Source: Mytilus edulis
Taxonomy: Eukaryota > Mollusca > Bivalvia > Mytilida > Mytilidae
Length of the DNA stretch: 64,000 nucleotides
Direction: 5' to 3'
NCBI RefSeq assembly: GCF_963676685.1
Contig: NC_092348.1
Span: 19,257,386 to 19,321,385 of the forward strand
Below are positions 32,801 through 44,256 of the stretch, one piece after another. The notes below the pieces were generated by a model. The model did not search any database. It was not told the origin of the DNA and was given only the letters and a program-made list of their open reading frames with translations. Each line of letters begins with the position of its first letter. The first letter of the stretch is position 1. The position numbers and the translations under genes are program-made.

Positions 32801-35800
32801 TATAGATTAAGAAAATCTAATTTGGGTAGTCCTATTATATAGGTTCATATCGTTTACATTCAACGTTTTCATCGGATTTTTATGCCCCACCTACGATAGT
32901 CGAGGGGCATTATGTTTTCTGGTCTGTGCGTCCGTTCGTCCGTCTTCAGGTTAAAGTTTTTGGTCAAGGTAGTTTTTGATGAAATTGAAGTCAAATCTTC
33001 TAGAAACTTAGTACACACTTAGCTTACTTTCTTACCTGTTGAAGGTTTACGTTTTTCAAGTTGTTCATTTCTTCTTTCAGTTGTCTGGTTTCATTGCGAT
33101 TAGTGTCCAAATCAGTTTGCAAAGACTCGTTCGTTGTCTGAAATGAAGATAAATAGTTTATAAAATTGCAATATATTTGTACAGTGTCGTATATAGTCGA
33201 CTTCCTCTAAGTATCAGTCAAAAGTTCCTACTCAAACGTATTTGTATGCCTATGTATTTCGGTCTGTGTGTCCGTTCGTCCGTTCAGTCGTTCGTCTGTC
33301 CGTTTGTCCAGCTTCAGGTTAAAGTTTTTGGTAAAGGTAGTTTTTGAGGAAATTGAAGTACAATCAATATGAAACTTGTAAAGTACACATGTTTCCTATG
33401 ATATATATTTCTAATTTTAGTTTCAATGGGAAATTAGATTTTTGAACACAATTTCACGTGTCTATTGAACTTTGAAAATGAGTACGTCTGGGGCAACCAA
33501 GGATTTGTATACTACTATATAAATCCTTAGGGCAACCGTGTACTATGGACACATTTGTGTTTATATATATATATTTCAGCAATATCTAAACCATGGCACT
33601 TGATTCAACGTATCACAAGTCATCTGTATACGTTGACAAGATTTTTAAATATTAATTACCTTAACATTTTCCATTTCGGATTTCAGATCTGTCAGTTGTT
33701 CAGTAACAAGTTCTAAAATTTCGTTTATTTCGGTCATCATATCTCCACAAGCACAATGTCCTGACTTTGGAGTATTACCACCTACACTTTCCTTCCTTAT
33801 ACTCCCTAACACTTCAGACATACGTTTGGCAACGGATGAAGTGTTCCGTTTTGTGTTCCTGTCACTGTTTGGTGTGTTCCTCACGTTAGTAGTTCTAGGT
33901 GTTTCTACAATATCTCCAAGAGTTTCTACAATATCTCCAAGAGTGAAAGTACTGTTAGCATTGTTTCCTTTGTCATTCTTTAATTCATGTTCGCCATCAC
34001 TAACATCAGGAAATTCCTCCGCATCAATTGCATCAGTATCATTCGTGTTTGTGTTACTTTCCTTTGTTATTTTATCTTGTTCTTGTGTTTCGTTTTGTTC
34101 GTTTTGTTTTGTGCTGTGTTGGTATTTCGATTTTGTTCCAATTTCAATGTCTGTTGTGACGTTTTGATCTTGTACATTCTGAATCTTCTCATTTCGGTTT
34201 GATAATGGTTTTCGTGGATTTGCCTTGGTCTGCTTCTTATTAGAATGCCCTCTAATTCGACTGTTATTTACAATTTCCGTTACTGCACTTGCGTCAAGTT
34301 CACATTCATCCGGAATTTCTGTTTGCTCCAAAAGTTCTGTTTCTTTCTCTGTAATTGTCACTTTTTCATCTGGTGTGTCCTTCTTTCCTTTTTTATTTCG
34401 TTTACTTGTTGATTTATTGTCCGGTCTGTGTGATATTTTTTTAACTTCCGGCGCTGACGCTTCATTTTTATTTTCATCAATATCAAGTTCTAAAACATCC
34501 ACAGTATCTTTAATTTCTTTGGTTTTACCTCGGGCTTTTGTCGGTAATTTAGATTTTGTACTTTTAGGTTTTTCCTTTTCTGGTTCCATATATTTTTCCG
34601 TTTCTTTCGTATTCAATTTTCGCTTCTGTGTTTCTTTCTTCTTTGCTATTTTGATAATTTCTTTTTCAAGTTTTGCATCATCTTTTGCCTTTTTCTTGAC
34701 AACTGGCGAGTCTTCGACATAATTAACAACCTTCTTTGCTCTCCCAGTTCTCCTGCTGGAGATATTTTCTTTTTCTTCATTCTAAAATTTGAAAAGAAAA
34801 CAAAAAACTTATTTTCATGAAAAAAATAAAATCACGAGCATAGGATACTTTTTTTAAATTTTTATATAGTGAGGTGCAGAAATGTCATATTGTGTGCTGT
34901 CTCATTGGTGTATACTCAACATAGCATTTTAATTATTCTTCCAAGAAAATGAAGTATCATCAATAAAAAATTTAGAAAAAAAAAATGATTCAAATATTTT
35001 TTAACTTGTAATATGAAATCAAACAAACCTGAGAAAATCAAATTTCAAGTGTTTTACTGTCAATTTATATCTATGTTTATTTCAGGTAATAAGACCGTCG
35101 ACAGTCTTCGGGGGTCACATCTATGGTTTATTACGTACTATAGTAGTCTCTAGACTAAAATGCATACGAAATGTCGATACATATAAGGACCCCATGCATG
35201 GTAAATTGTTTATTTCAGACTCTTTTTAAATTTTGGTATACTTTTAAGTCGGTTAAAATTATAAATCAAGTCACATCGGTGAACATGAATTTGACATGTT
35301 CAACTGATGATGCCCTTTTATGATTTCAAAGGGACGTAATGTGTTTCACTCAGGATAAATTTATTGCATAACACAGGTTTGTCAATCAGAACGTGATTTG
35401 AGTACCCAGGACGTGAAGTGTTTCACTCAGGATAAATTTATTGCATATTAAACACAGGTTTGTCAATCAGAATGAATAGACATGTTACATGTAAACGGCT
35501 TTTTTTTCTTCTTATACATTTGTATTCGGAAATACGTCATTCAATGAGACTGCAACCCAACGTCTTTACCTAAATAAACTAATTAGTCTTCAACAATATA
35601 GTCAGCCACAGTGGTGGAAATAAGGGGTGTGCCCCTACCATTAATTATATCGAAAAATGTAGTCTCTCTACGCTAGGCAGTATCTATTCAGTGTTAAAAA
35701 AATAGGACCCTTTTAAAAATCCTGAATCCGCTCTGGGTGTCATATCGTTCTAGGTCTACCATTTTGACATTCGTTATTTAATATACCAATTTCAACAAAA

Positions 35801-36456
35801 TGATCTCGGAACAGTCACATTAATATGTGGTGGGCACAGGCAATTGCCTATGAAAAAATACTAAATAGGATTTTTTTTTCAGACACGGGCCTGTGGTGGT
35901 GGGTTTAGGGAGTTACCATTTATTTCAATGGGGATTTAAAAAAAGGGAAGGACAGGAATTTTAGTAAAATAAAAGGCAAGACGAGACACTTTGCCAAAAA
36001 AAGCAGGATGACAATTAATGAAACAAATAAGGATAAACTAATCAGGCGGCAGGATGTGAAATAAATAAAAAGGCAGGACAGATATATAAGATCTAAATTT
36101 TACTTTACAAAAGACAGGACACAATTTTACACCCCTATTAAACAATCAAATAATAGCTCTCTTTAATATATGAACGTTTTATATATCTAATTTCACGTAC
36201 TGTCTTCAAATAAATACATTGATATCAAACCTTAAAACTTTTTAAAATGTATATAATATATAACTTTATAACGTTACAGTTATTTACAAATACAAATGAC
36301 AATACGTTTAGACACGCGCATGCATGTCAAGGATTTCCATTGTTGTTTGTGGTAACTATAGTAGCATAAGTTTTTTTGCACATATTATTAGTAAATAAAT
36401 ATTCTTACAAAAGATTCTTCGACAACTTTTCCTCTTTTCTTTCCTCTGCTCGCCAT
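29827..36456 (-). CDS. Five-exon gene for a charged coiled-coil protein (596 aa), not recognised
   Basis: Exons on the minus strand: 36,456-36,409 (ATG, 16 codons, MASRGKKRGKVVEESF), 34,781-33,660 (374 codons), 33,137-33,036 (34), 31,530-31,396 (45) and 30,210-29,827 (127 plus TGA). All four introns have GT-AG ends and phase 0. Residues 1-270 are very basic/acidic and disordered (NEEKENISSRRTGRAKKVVN, Lys-rich runs), suggesting a nuclear protein. An 8-residue tandem duplication (TLGDIVE) sits near 295-310. About 355-475 is a coiled coil assembled from four exons, beginning after GHCACGDMMTEI. The C-terminus holds RAMIFVLSKTRPDITHADV, then a Ser/Pro/Lys tail (STPNK, KRNPQ, RRTPV) resembling cell-cycle kinase sites. 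A chromosome or centrosome role is possible but not shown. Intron 1 contains a Harbinger-like MITE (35,908-36,161). Confidence 0.8.
30250..31390. other. Intron 4 of the coiled-coil gene
   Basis: No additional exon with good splice sites and coding character was seen. AT-rich filler. Confidence 0.45.
32148..32504. mobile_element. MITE with TTA target duplication, PIF/Harbinger-like
   Basis: Left end GGCCAAAATTAAAAATATGT...TTTCCCCTCCCCC and right end GGGGGAGGGGAAA...TTAAATGTGGCC are inverted repeats of about 40 bp. TTA stands on both sides (before 32,148 and after 32,504). A 3-bp TTA duplication is typical of PIF/Harbinger. The interior includes a 23-nt poly(A) run (about 32,412-32,434) and 'aagcccccgggtcaaaaaat'. 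It lies in intron 3 of the coiled-coil gene. Confidence 0.75.
32881..33027 (-). mobile_element. Truncated GACG/GGGGCAT repeat, reverse copy
   Basis: Begins 'tatgccccacctacgatag' (the hairpin end), then 'gtccgttcgtccgtc' and 'caggttaaagtttttggtca'. It stops at about 33,027, only about 9 nt from the exon 3 splice donor (33,036/33,035) of the coiled-coil gene. Confidence 0.75.
33241..33480 (-). mobile_element. Second truncated GACG/GGGGCAT repeat, reverse copy
   Basis: 'gtccgttcgtccgttcagtc...cttcaggttaaagtttttgg' matches the body of the element at 5884-6207 in reverse. The hairpin end is missing. It lies in intron 2 of the coiled-coil gene, about 100 nt from the exon 3 acceptor. Confidence 0.65.
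34790..35900. other. Intron 1 of the coiled-coil gene, left part
   Basis: Includes a local direct repeat, 'gtgtttcactcaggataaatttattgcat' at about 35,341 and 35,419 with 'acacaggtttgtcaatcaga' after each. No exon. Confidence 0.5.
35908..36161. mobile_element. Harbinger-like MITE, relative of 38,513-38,792
   Basis: Left end GGGAGTTACCATTTATTTCA preceded by TTA. The right end, inverted, reads GAGAGCTATTATTTGATTGT. Interior 'ggaaggacaggaat', 'gcaggatgac' and 'ggcaggaca' words are the inverse of the 'tcctgcctttt' words of the better copy. More diverged, and the right-hand TTA is TTT. Confidence 0.65.
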
Positions 36457-36680
36457 TTTCACGTCTTATTTGGTTATTTGTGTTGTGGTGAAATAAGTTT
36501 GAATAGTACTCATGTATATAATGTAATGAGACCACTAATTGTCCTTGCTCAAGGTCATCAGTTTCACTTATATTAAATGTATAACCATATTATGCCGGAA
36601 GGAATGGCTCTGCCTTTTTGTGCTTTAAACATAATTGAGTCATTATGACAATAAAACAATTAGATTCAATTAAAGTATTA

Positions 36681-36780
36681 NNNNNNNNNNNNNNNNNNNN
36701 NNNNNNNNNNNNNNNNNNNNNNNNNNNNNNNNNNNNNNNNNNNNNNNNNNNNNNNNNNNNNNNNNNNNNNNNNNNNNNNN
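36681..36780. other. Assembly gap of 100 N
   Basis: A run of exactly 100 N, the usual placeholder for a scaffold gap of unknown size. The sequence across it must not be read as continuous. Confidence 0.99.
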
Positions 36781-36959
36781 AGGCTTTTTTGTTCAAATAG
36801 TGTTTAGCAACCTTTGTATTTTTTTCCGAATATGAACACCCTCTTAGAACATGTATAATCTGATGTCTGATTTAATAAGATGACTTGTGAAATATTTAAT
36901 TGTATTATCATCTAAGTGTGTTAAAAATGTCACTGGAAACTAATACATGAATGCATATG

Positions 36960-37480
36960 GCTACACTGACACAAGTTCTATCTGATAAAGACATTTCTGT
37001 TCATTTGTATCTAAACTGGTAAAGATGCAAATGAGGATGATTATTATAAATGTCAAGTGATGGCACCTTTTCTTCCAGATTAAGGCAAATAAAATTGAGA
37101 ATGGAAATGGGGAATGTGTCAAAGAGAAAACAACCCGTCCAACGAGCAGAATAGCCAAAGACCACCAATCAGCTTCAATATAGTAAGAAAATCCCACACC
37201 TGTAGGCATGCTTCAGCTGACCTCTTAACAATAATGTGTACTAGTTCAGTGATTATGGACATCATACTAAATAAAAGTTTATTTAAACTTTTAGCTTTTT
37301 GTTTCAAAAAAGAAAGTGCAGTTTACCTTAATTAGACATCTACCCAACACCAGTTCATCAATGACAGAAATAAGCTTACATTTTCTCTTTGTTGGAGTCA
37401 TGCAGTTGCCTTTAATTGCTTACATCCCCTTCATTTAAACTTTGGTGGATAGTTGTCTCATTGTCAATCATATGACATCT
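36960..37480. repeat. Dispersed mussel repeats
   Basis: 37,085-37,260 is a reverse copy of the 'acattccccatttccattctc' family (its plus form is at 41,930-42,125). About 37,430-37,480 has the 'tggatagttgtctcattg' word of the 6207-6600 family. Confidence 0.6.
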
Positions 37481-37821
37481 CTTTTTATATTACAAAACTA
37501 ATGGACATTTGCTCATAAATTTTTCAAGTCATTGTTTTCAAATCGTTTTGATTTAATAATTATAAATTTACAGTGCAATAACTTGAGTTTTATATATTTT
37601 CTGCCATATATCTCAACTCCAATTATACTTTTGCATGTATAAAATCACAATAGCGATACTTCAAGGTCACAAATTTTCATTCCCATCCTGTCATCTGGAC
37701 ATCAGGGACTGCAGATCGTTAGCCATTAGCTCTTGAGGTCATCCATCTAGTAATCGTATTGCAGAAGAATGGCTAATCTTCTGTTTCTTGCTATTGGTAA
37801 CAATTATCAAACATCATTTGA

Positions 37822-40800
37822 CTACTCTGTTTTTGTATCTGCTTTCCTTAGTTCATCCTTCAGATTTCCTCTATTTATCAGCATCAGTCCTAACAGGATG
37901 AGCAGAGATCCAAACCACCATCGTAATGATAAAGTTTCATCAAATAACAACAGACCAACAAATGCCTGTTAAAGAAATAAATTATTGTTAGTAAAATGAT
38001 ATTTCCTCTGAAATATTGCTTCAAAAAATTCTCTATGGATTCATTTATTAGTGTTAAAATTCTAACATGGTCTAATGTACTTTTGTAAAAATAGTACAAG
38101 GGGGAAGACTGATCCTTAAATTGTGTGATTTTAACATTAATAAAACATCTTTTGAAAAGGAAGGTATTTGTCATTGGTATTCACTTGCCTCCTTAATACC
38201 CGGTATATTAGATATTACAGAATATCAAAACATTGATAATATTTCTCAAATGATTTTAGACTCCCTAAAAGAGAGATAAAATCTGTTCATAAATTATTCC
38301 TGACACTTTTAATAGTTAATACATGTACTGACAAAGCAGTTTCAGATAATGTATCTATGTGATTTTAGATAGGATTCTATAAAAAAAACTATCATCCATG
38401 TATGCCATCCCAACAGAAAAAGATATTTTTTAAGCTGACTGATAACTGGATGACTGGTTAACATCACGGCCTAGCCAAGATAAGATGTGTATTTCATATT
38501 GGGTCTATGTTAGGGAGCTACCATTTGATTTTTATGGGGGGGCTAGGATGAAAAATTTTGTCCTGCATTTTTTTTTAGTTGTAATCTCTGTCCTGCCTTT
38601 TTATTTTTCACTCTATTCGGTCCTGCTTTTTTTTTTTTAGTTTATCCTGACTTTTTTTACATAAATTGTCATCCTGACTTTTTTTTTTGCAAGTGTCTCA
38701 TCCTGCTTTTTTTTTTTTATTAAAACTCCTGTCCTGCCTATTTTTTTCAAATTTCATCCTAGCCCCCCCATAAAAATCAAATGGTAGCTCCCTTATAGGC
38801 TTGTAAAGACAAGAAGATAAACTTTACATAAGTAATACATCTTTGAACTGAAGAAGAGAATGTAGGGCTTCACAATAAATATCAAATATCATGTATAGGT
38901 GTTACCGTTTTGAAAAAAAACACTAAAATACACGCTGAAAATGGGCAAAATTTCACGTTGTGTTGTTTCATTTAAAATTTCGCTGTTTTCATCAATTGAT
39001 AGTAAATAAGTGAACTTAATTTGAACTACATTATTAGTTCATTGCTATAGACAATTTATTCATCTTTCTTTTACTGTTTGTTGCAACAAAAAATCTTCAG
39101 TGGTTACAAAGTTATGATAAAAAGTTGAATACTATGCGCTTGTTATGAAATTTTGTACTTTTGTTTTTAGCTTGCTCAGTGTAGTGATAAAAGAGAAAAA
39201 TAAATCAAATTTATGCTATTATGTGTTTTGTTTTCTCTTCTAGTATATACATTATCAAAAACTACCTCATTTATCAAAATTGCAGTACCCTAGCTGGAGA
39301 TATATGCCATCAAAGTTGGATATACAAATAAAGTGAAAAAAAGTCTTGTCCGTAGACATGCATTCCCTAGTAAACTGGAAGTATAATTACATTAATGTTG
39401 CATTGCTAAGTTCCTGTTCTTTTGTAGATATGAAAACACTACTAACATTTTTTTCTACCGTCTATTAATAGAGGAAAAAATTCGAAAATATGTCAGAATG
39501 TCTTGTCCATAGACACATGTCTTGTCCGTAGACATGTCTTTTTATCAATATTGCTTGGCTTTATGGGTCTTAATTAGTCCTATGTGTTGTTTAAACTTAG
39601 AAATATCTTATTTTTAATAAATAAATGGTAATTTAAGTGTTCTCAATTTTTGTAAAATTACTTTACAGGAGTGGATTTTAAAAAGTGTCAGATTATCAGC
39701 CATAAAAAGCATACCTTATTTTACTTCAATATTGTTTATTCCAGTTGCTGCATACCTTAAAAGATTAACTAAATCAAATGAAGAAAAAGTATTTCTCTCT
39801 CTCTAACTTTATCTTTTGCATTTCAGTATTAACAGCAGATGAGGAAGTGTCTACGGACAAGACACTTGTACATAACAAGTATTAAATTTAATTATTTGTC
39901 GGCTATGGAACTTAAATCTTATTTATAGGTGATGAAAGTTATCTATTAAAATTAAAACTCAGTATTTTCAACATAAATATAGTCACAATTAATTCTAACA
40001 GATTTTTTTTTTACTGAAATTGTCTTGTCCGTAGACATTACCACAATATATTTGTATCCAATTTCCTCGAGTTCAGCCTAATTTGAAAGGTAAAATGTAT
40101 GTTATTATTTCAAGAGAACACATTCAACTATGTCAAAATTGAGTTTTAATAATAGTTTGATTGTTTTAAACAGTCAGATATATGGATTTCAGTTAAAAGA
40201 ATGTGTCTTCATTTTGGATTAATCAATAAATTATTGAGATATGTAAAGAATTATGGGTACATTTTTATATTTTCCAAAATTAAAAAACACTGCTTAAAAC
40301 TTAATTAGTAACTTTTAATCTTAACTTTAACAATCATCTTTGAAAGCATTTAATTGAATATCAATAAAATGTCTTGTCCGTAGACATTATCAAAATGTAT
40401 TTGTTTCCATATTCCTCGAAGTTAAGCATCATTTGATAGATAAACCTGATAAAATGTATGTTTTTTTTCAAGATAACACTTTCAGCTATATCAAAATTAG
40501 GTTTTAATAATGCATTTCATTAAATATGAATACAATGTCTCGTCCGTAGACAAAACATATAAATTGTATTGCTAAGTTTGATTGTTTATTGTAAAAATAT
40601 GCATCAAGTTATTTTAATGTTCTATACACCAAAAGAAAGGGTTCTTTTGGAAGTTTTGTTATTTATAGATAATTTTAGATACAGTTATATCAGATAAGAT
40701 TAATGATCAAAGAAAGCTACTGTTGTTTGAAATAACTGTGAGTCAAACATGTTCTTGTTATTTTTTTTTCAATTAAAATGTTTGATATTCAATAGTTCTA

Positions 40801-42579
40801 AACATATTTTGTTGTCTTTGTCATTGACCAAAAATCTGTCACTGGTGACCATGTCTTGAAGGCAACTATTAAAGAAAATTATACAGTTTTTAAACACCAT
40901 TTATTTAATAAAAATATTAAATATTACTTTCAAAAACTGCATGTAACTATATAAATTCTTCAGTGTTAGCCTAACGATGGCAATTTTTCATAATTTAAAC
41001 CATTTTTGAACCAAAATATCAAAAGAGTTTTTCCCTGAGGTGATACTCATTTTTGACTTCATGTGAAACACAAAATGCACATCTGTTTGTGGCTAGGCCG
41101 ATCAAGCAGTCAGAAGTTATACTTGTATAATTTTTACTTTTTAGTACAAGTAAATAATTTTAAAAGAAGGTAGAGTTACATCCTTTGGACGTTTTTTTTT
41201 TTACTGATTTAAGTAAAAAGTGATATTTCCTTTATTCCTGAATTCCTTTTGACAATACTGCTCTATAAATTTCTTTAATAATTGGTTTAAATTTAATAAA
41301 AGTATAATTTCATAGACAATAGAGGGGTCTCATTGGGGGGTACCGAACCCTGGATCCCGCTTTGTTGTGTCAGATTCCTGTATCCTGGTTACATTTTGTA
41401 CGTAAGCAATTCTCATTTTTTTGTAATTTCCCGTTTCCCGCCAGACTTTATTTCCTGTGTTTGTGGCAAAATTATTTGACTTTCATGTGTCACCCTTACA
41501 AAAAGTTGGCAATCCCGGGTCACCCTTAGACCCAAATGACACCCACAATAGAAATCTCATTAGTCTGGACACCAAATGTCAGATGAATGAAATCCATATA
41601 TATTTGACTTACTGTAAACAAGAAATTAGAAGCTGTATTAGTGACAGTAGCCTCCACTGATGATGAACAGTACTGTAAAGACTTGGTAAAGAATGTCCAC
41701 ATCACTCCGTTACATACAAATATCATCAGGAAAAATAGCACTTGTATGTACACACTTATCTGAAAAGTAGAGTACACACCAGTACATACAAATATCATTA
41801 GGAAAAGTATCAGTGTGAACATATAAGGTACTAATTACATTATTTACTAAAAGACCCAAATCTAAAATAAAACATTCTTTTTTTAGTCTTGTATTATTTT
41901 TAATTTTAGTTTCTTGTGTACAATTTGGAGTTTAGTATGGCGTTCATTATCACTGAATTAGTATATATATATTTGTTTAGGAGCCAGCTGAAGGACGCCT
42001 CTGGGTGCGGGAATTTTTTTGCTGCATTGAAGACCTGTTGGTGACCTTCTGCTGTTGTCTGTTCTATGGTCGGGTTGTTGTCTCTTTGACACATTCCCCA
42101 TTTCCATTCTCAATTTTATTTTTTTAATTTACAGTGGCACTAATTACCATGCTTACAATTACATAAATGTATGATAAAGACCTCTTTTAGGCATTTGTTA
42201 GTCAAGCCCATTGTTAACATTGGCTAAAAATGAGATTGCCATCTACTTTATACTGAACATCCTATAAATTCTGTGTAACAATCAATCAGTATCCTTATCC
42301 AGTTTCTGGATATTGAAGACGGCTGGTCTTGAATGTGATGGCCATCATGTTTAAAACAGCTTACCTGTGACCAGTTCTAGATAGGGATGGTCAAGATTGT
42401 GATGGACATTATGTTTAACAACTCACCTGTTGACACTTGTGATTTCCTGCTAAGAGTAAACAATAAGACAGTACAATGTCTCCACTCATAGCCAACTTAG
42501 CAAATGTTGATCCCAAGGAAGCCATAACTCCTGCCATCACAGCCAACGTCAAACCATGGCTCTGCCTCAACCATTGCAT
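37822..42579 (-). CDS. TMEM42: TMEM42-like multi-pass membrane protein (EamA/DMT-type)
   Basis: Exons on the minus strand: 42,579-42,427 (51 codons), 41,759-41,613 (49) and 37,965-37,822 (47 plus TAG). The introns are GT-AG and phase 0; total 147 residues, close to the roughly 159 of vertebrate TMEM42. The membrane segments visible are GLTLAVMAGVMASLGSTFAK, VLFFLMIFVCNGVMWTFFTK, then TASNFLFTAFVGLLLFDE and SLLILLGLMLINRG. The order 'W..KSL...S.EAT.TNTASNF' followed by 'LFDE.LSLRWW.GSLLILLGL' is the TMEM42/drug-metabolite-transporter pattern; transport activity of this family is not established. The exon continues 5' to an acceptor at 42,588 (TGAAGAAAATG). An upstream exon ending in A would add MKK, so the start is provisional. 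The large intron 2 holds the 2.6-kb TIR element. Confidence 0.85.
38467..41100. mobile_element. 2.6-kb TIR element with seven copies of a 19-bp palindromic word
   Basis: The ends are inverted: CGGCCTAGCCAAGATAAGAT at the left, and CGGCCTAGCCACAAACAGAT as the inverse of the right end. They are flanked by ATCA on both sides (38,463-38,466 and 41,101-41,104), a 4-bp target duplication. The interior has ATGTCTTGTCCGTAGACAT or close variants at 39,342, 39,498, 39,517, 40,020, 40,369 and 40,535, plus one reversed at 39,846. The words lie in AT-rich filler that lacks any long ORF, so the element is non-autonomous. A second, shortened copy is at 55,622-56,859. It sits in intron 2 of the TMEM42-like gene. 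Confidence 0.88.
38513..38792. mobile_element. 280-bp Harbinger-like MITE nested in the palindromic-word element
   Basis: Inverted ends of about 40 bp (GGGAGCTACCATTTG...ATGGGGG...CTAGGATGAAA and its inverse) flanked by TTA (38,510-38,512 and 38,793-38,795). The paralogous element at 55,663-55,673 reads through uninterrupted with one TTA, proving insertion. The interior is six spaced copies of TCCTGCCTTTTT-like words with long T runs. Confidence 0.92.
41310..41545 (+). repeat. Dispersed repeat of 'cctggatcccgctttgttgtg' type
   Basis: C-rich words (ggtctcattggggggtac, gtttcccgcc, aatcccgggtcaccc) with possible inverted ends 'gtctcattgggg' and 'cccaaatgacac'. It abuts exon 2 of the TMEM42-like gene. 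Confidence 0.5.
41930..42125 (+). repeat. Dispersed mussel repeat (ACATTCCCCATTTCCATTCTC family)
   Basis: 'tgaaggacgcctctgggtgc', 'gcattgaagacctgttggtg' and 'gtcgggttgttgtctctttg' in the usual order. Reverse copy at 37,085-37,260 and a fragment at 54,325-54,395. Confidence 0.7.
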
Positions 42580-42599
42580 TTTCTTCACTACAATATGTA

Positions 42600-44240
42600 C
42601 AAAATAAATTGCTAAAAAAGTTTCACTACCATCAATTCTTCATATCAATAGGAATGGAAATGAATCTCTAGACAAGAGTATTATGAAATAAATGAGAAGA
42701 CTCTATAAAACTACAAGGACATAACCAATATATCCAAGCAACAATGTCATAATGTTGCTCTTCATCTTGATAGTTGCTTGAAAAACATGACAGATTAAGT
42801 AAATATCATGAAATTGAACTTCAAGCTACAGATTGAATTCAAGCATTATTTGACCAGTTTTGTTTTTCATTAAATAAAAACTTTTATAAGGAAGTAAACA
42901 GCTAACATGTTATCAAAGCATTCAACACCAATAATTATCATCAACAGAATAAATGTACATTCATTTTAATAACATTCTGAAAAACAGATTTAGAATATTC
43001 TATATTTACACAAAAATAATTGTCTATTAAGATTTGGAACTTAATCTTGTTAATAATATGAGGCAGGCATTACCTGTGAATGAGGACTAAATCTGTATTA
43101 TTATTTTTTTTTTAATTCAAACAAAACAAATTATTGATAAAAGAAACGGAAATACCGTAACGTTTCCGATATTGGTTCTGATGTTAGGGGTTTAGTTGTG
43201 GCGTTATTTAAGTTATGACGTCATATTCAATGTAAACAAAGAAACGCTGTTATCCAGGTAACGTTTTTTTCATATCAAACAATTATTAAAAATGATTGGG
43301 TGTTGAATTCCATCCTATATATGTTGATAAATATACATTTTATTCAAAGTCTCATGCAAACAAGACCGTAATTGGGGACTTTGTCCCCATATAATAAACT
43401 GTTGACATAGAGATATGTTTCGCCTGTGTATAATATAGATATGCAGAAAACTCAGAAAAAGACAATCTGATAGACAGCAACATTGCTAAGTAATTCAAAG
43501 TTGAATGCAAAGCCATCAAGCATGGTCTTAAGGTAGTCATCAAACTAATATGTACAGATAGTATTGCAACTTCATAAAAAATATCATTGATGGTTTGCAA
43601 GTTCTTATCAACTAACTAAAACAGAAAATATAACACCTATAATTACAAATTAGCCATGTTAGCTTAAAGATGCTAGGTCATGAGTTTGGAGCAGCTATGG
43701 CCCCAATATTTTATAACTGATATGTCCTCTAAGATAATAATGCAACTTTTACATGTATATAGAAAATGTCATTAGGTCCAATTATCAGAAGCCAGACAGG
43801 GGTACTACTTGTACAAGTTACTTTTGTGTTATCCCCAAGGGTGATTGGGGAAAGAAGTATGGTCACTTGGTCTCCTTCTGACCAGCAGTAAAACACCTGC
43901 CAAAGTAGGGCGTCCTTTTGGCTGTGCAGGGTGTATAAGTTTGCAGACTCGCACGTCAGAATGGGGATTTTAGTCCCGTCAGAAGAGGTACTTTAAATCT
44001 GATGCCTCTTGTAAAAGGAGTGCCAGGCTCTTTGAGTGTTAAGAACCCTTGCAACAACCCTTTGAGGGGTCCGCAAGTGGCTCGTTGCAAGATAAATTTC
44101 CGTCCCTATACATTTGTACAATAATATACTCTCATTTTCCAGTGGCAGTCCAAATTTCCCCAACCATCATCCCAGATGGACTCATTTCCAAGACCTACCT
44201 ATTGAATATATTGTTTTATAACTTGTTCTCATCCTGAACA
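42600..44240. other. Upstream of the TMEM42-like gene; no gene recognised
   Basis: Probably includes the 5' region and promoter of the minus-strand gene. Only repeat fragments were seen, for example 'gaagtatggtcacttggtctcc' and 'gacgtcag...ggggattttagtcccgtc' at about 43,860-43,980, typical of the 5' flank of the LINE fragment that follows. Confidence 0.4.
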
Positions 44241-44256
44241 TGCATGATCGAACAAC

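Noticed and set aside
33826-34722. Plus-strand frames of 71-165 codons
   Set aside because: Antisense shadow of exon 2 of the minus-strand coiled-coil gene; hydrophobic reading comes from Lys/Glu-rich codons reversed.
36590-36796. 68-codon frame across the N run
   Set aside because: Spans 100 unknown bases and has no meaning.
37769-37972. Plus-strand 67-codon frame over 'aatcttctgtttcttgc...'
   Set aside because: Overlaps the last exon of the TMEM42-like gene on the other strand, which has family-level support.
41526-41822. A single 98-codon membrane protein ORF starting MFTLILFLMIFVC
   Set aside because: Only 41,613-41,759 is exon; the rest is intron read-through, as splice sites and the TMEM42 pattern show.
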